The translations under genes and the position numbers were made by a program. From Vitis vinifera (Eukaryota > Streptophyta > Magnoliopsida > Vitales > Vitaceae), in assembly GCF_030704535.1 (NCBI RefSeq), contig NC_081811.1:4877001-4941000 (forward strand): 64,000 nucleotides of DNA, written 5' to 3'. Positions within the stretch are counted from its first letter, which is position 1; every line of letters starts with the position of its first letter. This document shows positions 15,440 through 27,554 of this stretch, piece by piece. The notes beneath the pieces were generated by a model. It did no database searches. It was given only the letters and a program-made list of their open reading frames with translations, and was not told where the DNA came from.

Positions 15440-17050
15440 GAAAATTTGGAAATTATTGACTAATTTACTTGTTTGTAACAACAATCAATTTGCCACTTTA
15501 AAAATTAGTTAAAAAGGGTTTAACAAACAAATATCCCTCAATGAGAACTTCAAAATACTTTTCAATCAATATTACCGTTACAGGTTGTAGAAGGAGTTTG
15601 TTCAAGAAAGGTACATAGTGTGTGATACTTATTATTGGATATAATATAATTATCCATATAAAGTGAAAATTATGTGATTTATATGAATTGTTATTTTAAA
15701 TTGCATAAAATATATTACGTTAAGTATCTTATAAACTCTTTTATAACAACTAAACTCTTCCTTACCAAGTTATGACCTATCCTTCTATAAAATGCTGCAA
15801 ATAAATATGTCAAATGAGAGTTGAGGTTGTACCATAATTAGGGACTCTGAGAGGTTATGTTTTTTTTATGTATAGAAGTTTTATAATGGAATGAACGAGG
15901 TTTATAATAACAATGGAAGTAAGAAGTATCAATGTTAGTAATATGTAAAGATATATTGAAGTACATGAATGGATACATAATGTGTTAACGAAATGAATAA
16001 AAATGCAAGTTTCAATATTTTTTGTTTTGAGAGGTTATGTTTTTTATGTATAGAAGTTTTATAATGGAATAAAAGAGTTTTATAATAACAATACAAGTAA
16101 GAAGTATCAATGTTAGTAATATGTAAAGATATATTGAAGTACCTCAATTGATACATAGTGTATTAATGGAATGAATAAAAATGCAACTTTCAATATTTTT
16201 TGTTTTGAGATGTTTTAATTAATTTTGGGTATATTCATCAGTTGAATTTTTGGATCTAATTTACTTGGGGTACAAAAAAAATTATTTAATAGTGTTGAGG
16301 GTTCTTTAATGGGAAAAAAAACCAAGTGTTGGAATTGAAAAATATTGGAAATAGAGCAAGTAAGCTAGGGTGCATGTAACAATATAGAAAATTAGTGACT
16401 AATAACAACAATCATTTGCCACTTTAAAAATTACTTAAAAAGGGGTTGAACAAACAAATATCCTTAAATGAGAATTTCAAAATACTTTTCAATCAATATT
16501 ATCGGGTTGTAGAAGGAGTTTGTTCAAGAAAGATGTATAATGTGTGATGCTTATTATTGGATATAATATAATTATCCATACGAAGTCAAAATTTTGTGAT
16601 TTATATGAATTATTATTCTAAATTGTATAAAATATTTTACGTAAGCATCTTATAAACTCTTTTATAACAATTAAACTCTTCCCTACCAAGTTGTGACCTA
16701 TCTCTTCTATAAAATGGTTTTCTATAAGCTAAGTTGCAAATAAATACATCAAAAGAGAGTTGAGGTTGTACTATAATTAAGGACTAGAGAGATTATGTTT
16801 TTTATGTATAGAAGTTTTATAATAACAATAAAAGTAGGAAGTATTAGTGTTTGTAATGTATAAAGATATATCGAAGTACCCGAATGGATACATAGTGTGT
16901 AAATGGAATGAATAAAAATGAAAATTTTAATGTTTTTTTAATTTTGGGTATATTCAACACTTAAATTTTTGGATATAATTCACTTGGGGTACAAAAAAAA
17001 ATTATTTTATAGTGTTGAGGGTTCTTTAATGGGAAAAAAAACTAAGTTTT
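15440..17050. repeat. Composite direct repeat, two long copies with an inner duplication
   Basis: A segment starting near 15440 (phrase TTTGCCACTTTAAAAATTA at about 15490) recurs from about 16380 (same phrase at about 16414). Inside the first copy a block of about 190 bp (15850-16020, phrase ATGTATAGAAGTTTTATAAT) is repeated at once (16033-16200) and recurs in the second copy near 16804. The closing phrase GGTTCTTTAATGGGAAAAAA is found near 16300 and near 17020. Copies are perhaps 85-90% alike by eye. No coding frame runs through them. Confidence 0.75.
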
Positions 17051-17629
17051 GGAATTAAAAAATATAAGAAATAGAGCAAATAAGCTTGGGCACGTGTAAC
17101 AATATGAAGATTCGCAAAGTTCTTTTGTTTTTTTTTTGCTTTTTTTTTTATGTTGAAAATAGAAAGTGTGTTATGTTAAGTTGGAATGCACAGGAGAGAT
17201 GCACAACATTACTCGGAGTTGTTCTGTGATTACAATGCCCAGAAAAAAAAAAAAAAAAAAACGAAGATGCCATTGTTTAACTTATAAAAGCATAATGAAG
17301 GTGAGGTTTTTAATTTGAAAAGATGCATTATTATAACTTGAGTAAGCTATTGAAGATTAGTGCACAATTTAAAGTCTTGATGCGTTGTTGCAGGCTTGAA
17401 CAAGCATAACATTGATAAAAAAATTTAGAATTAAAAGCTTTTTTTAAGATTAGGAAAATTATTAGAACATTTCCTTAACTTCACAATACTAAGAATACTA
17501 AAAGATCACAATTATAACTTTAATTCAGGCTTGTAATCACATTGAAAATAAAAAATATATATTAAATGGGTCCTAGATAACTTTGTAAGCCTGTATAAAA
17601 TGGCTTGTAGGACTATATTTATTTATTTA

Positions 17630-17631
<2 letters not shown>

Positions 17632-17681
<50 letters not shown>

Positions 17682-17682
17682 T
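17632..17682. repeat. (ATT)n microsatellite
   Basis: About 17 uninterrupted ATT units. Trinucleotide runs like this are length-variable. Confidence 0.95.
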
Positions 17683-18797
17683 GCACCTTCCTTTATAAGG
17701 CAAGGCTTGATAAAGTATAATATAAACTTTAAACTTTAGGTCAACACTCTTACTAATCATTAAAATACCGCAAAAAAAAAAAAAAAAAAAAACTCATGGT
17801 CTTAGATGGCATTTTTTATTTGATCAAACACGGTTTTTAACGTGGTCAAACCTACTTTTTCTTAGGTTTGGACGGTGATTGATTAAATTAAATTTTTGAT
17901 AAGAATAGTCTATCTACCTCCTTTTGTTGCTTCCTTCATAGATTTGAACTTTGATGTTGACCACCACGTACTATAAATGAAAAGTTGAAAACTAATGACT
18001 TTTCTTTTCTTTTTTAAATTTATTTACGTGGTCACTAATATATTAATATTATATAATTTATGAATCAAAACATTATTTTTATCATTTTTATTTATTTTTT
18101 ATGTTACTCATTATTCAAAACAAAAAAATTTAATTAAAATAATTAAATTTTTAACAATTTTTTTTATAAAAAAAAAGTGAATTATACGAACTAAAATATT
18201 AATATATACAAAATATTTTCATATTTTCAACAATAGAAGATAATATTTTAATCATAAATATTATTAACAAAGAAGTAAAACCCTAATTTATAAATTATAA
18301 ATATTAAAATAATTTTCAACAATCACTTTATCTAAAACCAGTGGCTACTAAAATAACAAGCATGGCATCCTGTAGCAAGCAGGAAGAGAAAGGGAGGAGA
18401 AGAATCAGATTGGTGAGTTATGGATAGGGATGAATCTGAAAACAGCAGGCTGGTGATTGCGGTTTAAATGAAAACAATTATGATTGGCTCTTTCGAAAAG
18501 TATGCTGATAATGATCGTACCAAGTCACCACCCACATTATTTGACCATCTCCATCTTTGATTTTTTCTTCTTTTTTTTTTCAAATTTTCTCGTCAAACTG
18601 ATCAAAGCCGGACCACATGAATAGGAAATTAGCATCTACTAGTTGTTGAAATAGTGCAAGTCTTAGAAAAATAGAAGAAATTAGTGTCGTTTTGGTAGCC
18701 ACGATATGGACTTTGCTTAGCCTAAGAATGAATCTTGCTTTGTACGGCATCAATAGGAGTATTTGATTCATCTTTTATCTTCTTCTATGTTACAAGT

Positions 18798-19330
18798 TGA
18801 GAAGTTGGATTTGAATGAGTAATGGGAAAGTGTCTTTTTAACTTTTATATTTTATTATGATTTAAAAAAATTATTACTATTTTTAAAATTTTTAAAATGG
18901 AAAATATGAAGTATATTCAATTTGGATAGACTTTCTATTTTTTGTTTTTAAAATAAAAAAAACTTTTGTATACAAATTCTTAATTTGTCGCTTTTATAGG
19001 AGCTTGTATGTCTCATGAAATATTTATTCTTTTTATAGTATTCTATTTTCTTTTATAGATTGAAAACTTTCCAAATGGAATGTCAATTCATCAATCAGTA
19101 CATATAGAAAGCCTAATGAACAAATTACATCTATTAAAATTTTTAATATAGTTCCTTCATTAGAAGTAAAAAATAATAATAATAATAAATAAAAGTAGAG
19201 AAGTTGGATTTGAATGAGTTTTGGGAAAATGTCTTTAACTTTTATATTTTATTATGATTTAAAAAAATTATTACTATTTTTTTTATTTTTAAAATACAAA
19301 ATATGAAGTATATTCAATTTGGATACGCTT
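18798..19330. repeat. Direct duplication of a ~135-bp AT-rich segment
   Basis: The segment beginning GAAGTTGGATTTGAATGAGT at about 18798 recurs at about 19200 and stays alignable for some 130 bp, ending at ATTCAATTTGGATA. The spacer is AT-rich. The class of repeat is unknown. Confidence 0.7.
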
Positions 19331-22300
19331 TTTTTTTTAAATAAAAAACTTTTATATATAAATTACTATTATAAAATATGATAATTTATCGTTTTATGGG
19401 AGCTCATAAATACATGATGCACTATATATTTTGCAAATGTATACACAATTAGAACTAAACATGTCTTCCACAAATTCTTCTACACTCGGGAGTTTCAAGA
19501 GATTGATGAAATTAATGTTCAACAAATTTGATCATGTGATAATCTAGCATATCTATAAAAAATTACTACTATATTATCTGAATTTAAATTTGTACTTATA
19601 TTAAGTGTTTGATAAATTTTTAAAGTTTAAAAAATCACTCAATGTGATTTCTAGATGATTAGTCGATTATTTATTTATTTTCAAAAATCAACTTTTTATA
19701 TATAATATATTATACTGTTATAGATAAAAATGTTTTAATCATACTTACTCCCAAATAGACTCTTAATATGAAGAGTAAAAGGTAAGGAATTATTCTTAAC
19801 ACAAATTTATTCAAATGATTTTCAATGGATTTCAGGTTTCTCATATTTAAGCTAACTAAATTAAACACGATAATAGCCCAGGTTAGTGGGCTCAATTTGC
19901 CCATCCATCTGTTAAGCCCGAACCCCTACTGAACAGATTCCTTGTGGTGATGGGTTGGGCTTGAATACGCTGCTCATGGGCCTAAATAAATCTTATAAAT
20001 CTTATAAAGCCCAAGTCAGTGAAATCTTAAAGAAATATTCGATTAAAAGGATAGAATAATCCTCAAATTATGAATCTAATTTTTTTTTATGTTTTTATTA
20101 AAAAAATATTTTATTTATTTTTTACATAAATACCCTTTATCATTTCAAGTATTTATATATAAGTTTTAAAAAAAATGTTATTTTTATAAGAAATTAATAA
20201 GAATATTTTAATAAAAAATGAAATAAAAAAGTATTAAGGGTTAAATTTTAAAAATTGGGTTTTGATCATTTTATTCAAATAACCTAATCTTAAAACCGTT
20301 CCTTAAAATCTCTCCACCCCATCTTTTTTTTAATATATAAATAAATCTTAAATATGAAAAGTCAAAAACGCCCTCTTCCTCTTTCCTTATCTTCATTCTT
20401 CACTCACCCAAAACCCTATCCCCATCTCTTTTTTTTTTTCCTTTATTTTCCTCCTTCCTTCCTTTCCCTTGTTCTTTCTCCAAAAAAATAAAAAAATAAA
20501 AAAGGAAGAAAACATAAATAAATAGAAGGCGTGTGGCAATAGCGACTGGTCATGACTCAGCGCAAAAGGAAAAAAAAAGGAAAGAAAGGAAGGACAATGG
20601 AAAAAAATAAAAATAAAAGTTGAAAAAAAAAAGAAAAAGAAAAAGTGAGATAGGGTTAAGATTGTGGGTGATCGGATGGGTGAGGATAAAATGCAAAATA
20701 TTTTTTTAATTTTTTTTTATATTTAAATTTTATTGAAAAAAAAAAGGGGGTAGATAGATTTTAGGTTGAATTCTTTAACCTCCTTACAAAGATCATAACT
20801 CCCATTTTCATCTTCTATCCTTCACCTTCCTTCCCTCCTCCACGTCATGCTCTTCTTTTATCCCACATGATACGAGTGGAAAGAGTTGGGATGAGTGGGA
20901 GGAAAAACAAGAGGTGGGAAAGGGAAAGAAACCTAAAAGGAGTAGGGACTAGTTTAGGGGATGTGATGGTGCCAGGGACAGCCGGACAGGGATAATTTAT
21001 ATATATGAATATAAATTGATCCCTTCACCCAGGGCAGGGATGGTAGGTGAGAGCTTGGCTTTTGCTTTGCCATTTGGTACAATTTGGGAAGTCATTTCTC
21101 ATCACACAAACGTGCCTCTGTCACAATAAAATCATCCCATATTTGTTCCACATTATTATAATCACACATTTTTCTCAAAGCCAACCATTCTTTAATCTTC
21201 ATGAAGGTCTATCCTACCATCAACCCCTCTTTACAAATCTACTCCTTTCATGGTTGCTAACTTCCAAGGTGGAGCATTGAATAATGCATGTACACAACAC
21301 ATGTTTTGCACATTACAGAGTGCATCTAGGGCTAAAATATATAGGTGAAAAAAAATGAATGATAATCCTTAGTTTTGATTTTTCTATTAAGCTCGTATTT
21401 ATCATTATTTTACACATTGATGAAGACGGGGTTGGAGCCATGTGATCAGGGAGAGCAACATGCACCCCAATAAAAACAGAGGCTTGGACGGTAATGAAAG
21501 GGAAAGCCCGCAGTTATGAGCCTCTAGTTATCATGACTTTGAGCCAGCAACACGCTTGCGAAGCTTCTCAATTCACCTCGAATGGGTGAAACAACCTTTA
21601 GATCAAGAAAGCTTTGGGTGTCGATTGAGAAGCAACTAAGCCCCAAAACAAAGCTAAAAAGCACAAAAATTCTAGGCCACAAACCACTCCAGGACTGCAT
21701 GTTTGGAAGCTTGGACCCTTCTGGCTGCCCAATCTAGACCTTTCAAGGCCAGGCAAGCGGGTGTGGGAGTTGGACCACCAAACCCATAGTTTTCTATAAC
21801 CATTTTCCAATGGATGATGCTCTAGACCCAATTTTTTATACATAAAAAAAAGAGGGTAAAGGATAAATACATCTAAATAGAAGCCCAGTGTCCTACTATA
21901 ATGTAAAGTATTGGGCAAACCTAACCAAGATAGGGAAGTACACACTCCACAGAGGGCCGTGTATGCCAAACCAACCAGAGATTCCAAAACACAATGATTT
22001 TTGACATGGTTATCTGGCAACCTATGAACCAAAAGAGTGTATTAAAGGTCAAACCTTCAGAGGATTAGCTAAGCAACTTGTGTTTACCTACTTGCAGATA
22101 TCAATAAAAAAATTATCTCCTTTGACAGCAGACAATGTACTGATATTTCTGATCATTTTCACGGGGGAATAGAGGGATCAGAACAATGCCCAAAAGACAA
22201 ATGGTCAAAAGGGGAGATTCAATTCAACACCCACGACAGGAAGTGGGTTTGAAACCCAACCATCCAAAGTTGGCTTCTGGAGAGTAAATGACTTGGTTGA

Positions 22301-24343
22301 GCATTTGGCATTCTAGAGTTGATTGTGACACTTGGGTATTACAAATCTTGGAAGCATACTCATCCCAACGTACCTTCTAATTCGATAACAAATTCTAATA
22401 TGAATTGTGGTAAATACTTTAAGATTACCATAACTATTTTTTCCTTGAAAATTAGGGTTATGTCTAACTACCACCTTCTAGTAACAAAACATAAGCTATT
22501 AGAAAAGTTCGTCTATGAACTCCTACACGAATGACACTAAATTTTTTTTATTTTTTTTAAAGAAAAAAAAGGGAAAAAGATTGGAGTCATCAAAAGTGTG
22601 AGTTACAAGTAAACTTATAACCAATGTTTGAAGAATCGAAATTGGAATTTATCATTGAAATATTAGTGAAAAATCAATTATTAGTAGTGGTTGAAATGAA
22701 ATTGGCCTCCAATAATTGATAAGATGAAAATCATTAAAATTATCGATATATCGGTAACAAAGTGAAAATAAGTGAAAAATAGATGATAAAATCGAGAATG
22801 GGACAATGTACCATGAAGACGGGTGGCATAAAAAAAATCGCCCACTTTTTAGGCAACGTTTCAAAAAACACCTTTATATATATATATAATTTATATTATC
22901 ATTTTATTTTAAACTACATTTCATATTTATCTCATTAATTTTATTTTAAAAAATTACTATCATTTAAAAATATAATTTTACTAAAAAATTGATACATTAT
23001 AAAAAAATTAATGAAAGTCTTAATATTTTATAAATTAAAATTAATTTGATAAGATAAATTATTAATAATTTTAATTATTTAAATCAATTAATTTTAATAG
23101 AAAAAGTTGTTACCACAAATTTACAATAAAATTTTAGAAATAAAATTTCAAATAAAATATTTTATATAAATCAATTTAATTTAATTTTTTATTTAAAATG
23201 TAATAAAACATGTTTTAATAAAAATATTTTTAAAATTTTAAAATAAATGAATATAAATATATTAAAGGAATTTAAACTATTTTTAATCATACTTATATCA
23301 ATTACACTTACAAATATAACTTTAATATTTATATTCTTACTTATTTCATAAAGTTTTTTAAATATTGATATTTTTGTTAAAATATCTATTGATATTTATC
23401 CAACTACCGATATATTTGTTTGCTTACAACAATTAAAAGTTATTATGATAAATAATTAGGAAAATCATATTTAGAGAATATAATTCAAACGGGGATTTAT
23501 AAATAAATTAAATGAAAATAAAAACAAAAATTAAAAAATTAAAAATGGATATTAAATATAAAAATAAAATCATTTATATATTGAAAATTATTTTTAGAAA
23601 CATTTCCAAGCATATCCAATAATAATGACCATGGCTCCCAAATCCAATGATATCACAGATAGGTCAGCATTTTAAAACAAAACGAAGTCGTTTAAGTGGC
23701 AGTTTGCCTAGGAGTCACAAAATTCAAATCGAAAAGGTCCATGAAACGTTAATTTAATTAATCATGTCATCATATCACATCTTCTGTCTACGCGTATATT
23801 CTTACGTTTGGCATGAACTACAAGGTTGGTGGGTGATCGTGAATTCATGATTCATGAGGGGCTATTTCGTGATTTCGTATGAAATCGAGGGTGCTCCTTG
23901 TCAAATAATAAACAACGGCACTCTGACTCGTGCATCAATAAAGTCGTCTTCCCACGTCAACCAAATGTGAACGCAAGCCTCCTCCTAAACCATCCTTGTC
24001 GGCAATTACTTCCTACTTTCCGACTTTCCTAATTTTCCCCTTTCTGCCCAAATTATCCTTACTAACTCATCATTAATCATTAAATTAAAAAATGTATAAG
24101 AACAGCATCGAAAATCCTTAATTATGATATTAATGATTGTGCATTATGAAAATTGTTATGTTAATGACAAGTAATAAACGCTCTAATGATGTACAATGAT
24201 GAAAACCCAAAATTTCAGCTGACGCAAGGTGGTGTTAAAAAAGTCAACAGACCGACCGGTTCAAAGAGAGGGGCGTTTTGGTCAATTCACACCGCATTAG
24301 CCCTCTCCACTCGTCAAACCTCACGCGGCTACCTGGAAATATT

Positions 24344-24350
24344 CACGTGT
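24344..24350 (+). promoter_or_regulatory. G-box/ABRE core (CACGTGT) in the PP2C promoter
   Basis: CACGTGT lies about 137 bp before the likely TATA box and 296 bp before the PP2C start codon. ACGT-core elements of this kind bind ABA-responsive bZIP factors. Another ACGT core is near 23956. Function here is inferred from position only. Confidence 0.4.
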
Positions 24351-24480
24351 TCCGCAAGCGCGTGTGTGAAAACGGTGTCTAGAATCCTAAGGCTCCGAGA
24401 TGGACACGCGTCTATCTGCACCCCGGACTTTACAGGTGGCCGCCGGTTCCCAGTCTCCCACAACTCTTACGTTTCATCTC

Positions 24481-24488
24481 TATAAAAA
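24481..24488 (+). promoter_or_regulatory. Probable TATA box of the PP2C gene
   Basis: TATAAAAA lies 159 bp before the start codon, in a stretch of higher GC than the DNA around it. A start of transcription near 24510 would give a leader of about 130 bases. Confidence 0.55.
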
Positions 24489-24622
24489 TCAGTTCAAATC
24501 GACCTGCCTCAGACTTTGATATTTCTGTCTGAAGAAAACGCGAGAAACTGCGAGAAAATTTCAGAAAATTATAAGGAGTAGAGCGCTTGCGATCAAGATT
24601 TCCAAGTGTTGTGTTTGTTGGC

Positions 24623-24646
24623 ATGATTTTGAAGGAAAAATGGTAG
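24623..24646 (+). promoter_or_regulatory. Seven-codon uORF overlapping the PP2C start codon
   Basis: An ATG at 24623 opens a frame of seven codons that stops at 24644-24646, so it overlaps the PP2C ATG at 24640. Such overlapping uORFs usually lower main-frame translation through leaky scanning. The effect here is inferred; the next in-frame Met for the PP2C is far downstream, so 24640 remains the best start. Confidence 0.6.
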
Positions 24647-26813
24647 CGGAGGCTGAGGTTGTATGTCAACAGAGGGTTCCAGTGCTGGACGTTCAATATT
24701 ATGCAAGAGAAAACAATATCGAGGACGTGGTGGCAATTTCGACGTCTCTTTCCTCTCCGAGTTTTGATCCGATTTGCGCTTCGGATTCGGTTTCGGCTGA
24801 TTCATCCGGCACTCAAGTGGTGAGCTTTTGGTTTTGGTTTTTTGTTTTTTGTTTTTTTTTTTTGTTTTATGTTTGTTGCTGTAGGGATTTCATCCTTGTC
24901 AAGAAGGATTTGAGCTTCATATGTTGTACGGCGAGCTTGAATCGTTTGATTGTAGAAGCAAAACTGAATTTTGTTGAAAATTGGTTGAACTATTCGGATA
25001 GAGTTCGAAATAACGTGGGTAAAGGTAATCTCGTTAGGCTAAATCGATCTTGATTGACGAAATCCTGATCGGATAGGTGTTTTTGAGGAAAAGTTTAGAT
25101 GACGATCATGACCTAAACTACCTAAGATTATTTTTCCTTTTAGTGTTTTCTCGAAATTTTAGTTGGATTTTGATTGAACTTTTTTGTATGTGATTTTAGT
25201 TTACTTGCAGTTGTGATTAAAAGCCATGATATCTATATGTTGTTTTGAAGGATCAAGTGGAATTTTTTTAGAAAGCAAAATTTCCCCTTCCTATGAGAGA
25301 AAAAAATTAATTTATATATAATTTTTAAAATATTTATTGTCTAGTTTCAGGGGAAATTGCTTCTTATGTGATTTTCTGCAATAATTGGCCTTGAACGGCC
25401 TTTGGTTTTCTTTTTGTGTATCTTGATCTGATCATCTGAGTGATAGCACTTGTGGTTTTATAAATAGTAGATTTTCTGAGGGAAAACACTTGACATATGA
25501 TTCCCCTTTTTTTTTTGTCCTAGGATATAAAATCTCCTGAGAAAAATCCAGACGCTACTCTTGAATCTGCTATTGTGCAATTTGTCCCTTGCATCCGATC
25601 TGGTAGCTTTGCTGACATTGGACCAAGGAGGTACATGGAAGATGAGCATATAAGGATAGATGATCTATCTATGCACTTGGGTTCAGTCTCTAGGCTCCCG
25701 AACCCATGTGCTTTTTATGGGGTAATTGAATTGTATTCTGGGTCTACCAACTACTCTTATTGCCTGCATCTGAGTTATGTTAGAACTGATTGAGGTTGGA
25801 TATTATGCAGGTATTTGATGGCCATGGAGGACCTGAAGCTGCAGCTTATGTCAGAAAAAATGTGGACAGATTTTTCTTTGAAGATGCTAACTTTCCTCGC
25901 ACATCTGAAGTTAATGATGTTTTCTCGGAGAGGGTTGAAAATTCTGTCCGGAAGGCATTTCTTCTGGCTGATCTAGCTTTGGCAGATGATAGTGGTGTGA
26001 GCAGTTCTTCTGGGACAACAGCACTTACTGCTCTGATATTTGGGAGGTAAATTAATGATTAGGATTAACAAGTAGATGCTGGGTAGTAGGTTTTATGCAA
26101 CATTTTGTTGGACTTTGCTTGAACTAGCAAAAGCTCCAACTGTAGGAGGAATTACTTGCCCCAGCACTTTCTTAGTTTTGATTGTCCATGTAATTGTTTG
26201 AGGCATAGTTTGATTATTTGCTTCCTTTTTTAATTTGTGCAGAACTCTAATGGTTGCCAATGCTGGTGACTGCCGGGCAGTTCTTTGCCGAAAAGGTCAG
26301 GCAGTAGACATGTCTCAAGACCATAGACCTAGTTACCCATTAGAACGGAAGCGTGTTGAAGAATTGGGAGGTTTTGTTGATGGTGAGTATCTCAATGGGG
26401 TTTTATCAGTAACCCGAGCACTGGGGGACTGGGATATGAAGTTCCCCCGGGGCTCTGCATCACCGCTCATTGCAGAGCCAGAATTCAGGCAGGTGGCATT
26501 AACAGAGGAGGACGAATTCCTCATCATTGGGTGTGATGGTATTTGGGATGTGATGTCTAGTCAGGAGGCAGTTAGCCTTGTGCGTCGTGGCCTACGGCGG
26601 CATGATGACCCAGAGCAGTCTGCAAGGGACCTTGTCATGGAGGCTCTGCGCCTCAACACATTTGACAATCTCACTGTTATTGTCATTTGTTTTTCTTCTC
26701 CTGATCAGTTTGAACCAACACCTCCACGACAACGCAGATTCAGGTGCTGCAACATCTCCATGGAGGCCCTTTGCAGTTTGAGGAGCTTATTGGACAACAA
26801 TGGCAACCGATGA
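24640..26813 (+). CDS. Protein phosphatase 2C (PPM family), DBP1-like
   Basis: Four exons: 24640-24819, 25524-25721, 25811-26046 and 26243-26813, joining in frame to 394 residues. The PP2C core is complete: RRYMEDEH around 95-102 and VFDGHGG at 127-133 supply metal-binding Glu and Asp, followed by [43 protein letters not shown] (Asp303) and DNLTVIVI (Asp346). It should remove phosphate from Ser/Thr residues using Mg/Mn. The [19 protein letters not shown] start of the core resembles Arabidopsis PP2C22/27 and tobacco DBP1 type enzymes; this placement is from memory. The first 60 residues are acidic and Ser-rich, with no signal peptide. A seven-codon upstream frame overlaps the start codon. Confidence 0.95.
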
Positions 26814-26835
26814 TGGATGTACATATAATTATTTG

Positions 26836-26841
26836 AATAAA
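26836..26841 (+). terminator. Likely poly(A) signal of the PP2C gene
   Basis: AATAAA occurs 23 bp after the PP2C stop codon. It is close to the coding end, so actual cleavage may use later AT-rich sites up to about 27000. Confidence 0.4.
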
Positions 26842-27554
26842 ACCTCTCTTGTCAGGAGGGGTATACTGTTTGTTGCTGCTTCAGTTTAATGCTCGAAAAA
26901 GCAGCTAGCAGTTTTGTAGGTGCTGGTGTTTAGCTCTGGCCGGTGAGTTTTTCTGGGTCATGTATATAACGAGTGGAAGGTTGGGGGTAAATAAAGTTAG
27001 ATTTATTGTTGTCTGCTAAGTCATTATGGATTGTTTTTGGCATCAAGTCCAGAGTGACCAGTGACCATCCATTTGTTCCATGTGTATAATGATATCTATG
27101 TTCACATTCAATGACAGAATTTGACATCTATTCTCTACTCTCTCCCCTTTTGTTGGTCTCCACTTTGGGCCCCTTAATTTGGAAACAGGAGCAACAATCA
27201 TTATATCTTCCTCCCCCTCTGTTCATCTCTATGTTGATTGCTCACCGACTTTATCGTATATATCCATGAAACCTTGTCTAGTCTTATATATATAGTCTAG
27301 AGAATAGACAGATCAACCCTCTCAACGGTTAGAAAACAAATCGAGTATTATTGGCACTTCTGAATATTCAATTGTCTAATCGATACATTTTTCCTTGTCA
27401 TGGTTATGAGATTACTACATGGTTTGACATCAACGGTTTTCCCTTACAACAAAGAGATTAGAACTTCCATCTTAATAATATTTCATATTAACACATTAAT
27501 GATATCAATGATGAAAAATCAACCACCGTGAGGCTTACCATTGAGTTTAGGTAA
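26842..27554. other. Intergenic: convergent 3' ends of the PP2C and SRPBCC genes
   Basis: This gap holds the 3'UTRs of two genes that face each other. No exon, repeat or RNA gene is seen. Confidence 0.6.

Larger units (their letters stand above)
14281..24300. other. 10 kb of repeat-rich intergenic DNA without a gene
   Basis: No gene is supported. Visible content: a segment at 14600-15300 of higher GC that looks like decayed dispersed repeat; a composite direct repeat at 15440-17100; an ATT microsatellite at 17632; a duplicated segment at 18798/19200; an imperfect inverted repeat of polypyrimidine and polypurine tracts at about 20400-20670; a less AT-rich block at 21420-22330 with a 144-codon frame on the minus strand (21598-22032) that resembles no family I know; and very AT-rich DNA at 22870-23600. 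Confidence 0.55.

Noticed and set aside
21598-22032. 144-codon frame on the minus strand
   Set aside because: No recognisable domain and no splice partners; it lies in repeat-like DNA. Mentioned only in the intergenic note.
24820-25053. Read-through of the PP2C first exon to a 137-codon protein
   Set aside because: The frame past 24819 is intron sequence with long T and G/T runs; the GTGAGC donor and the in-frame next exon fit far better.
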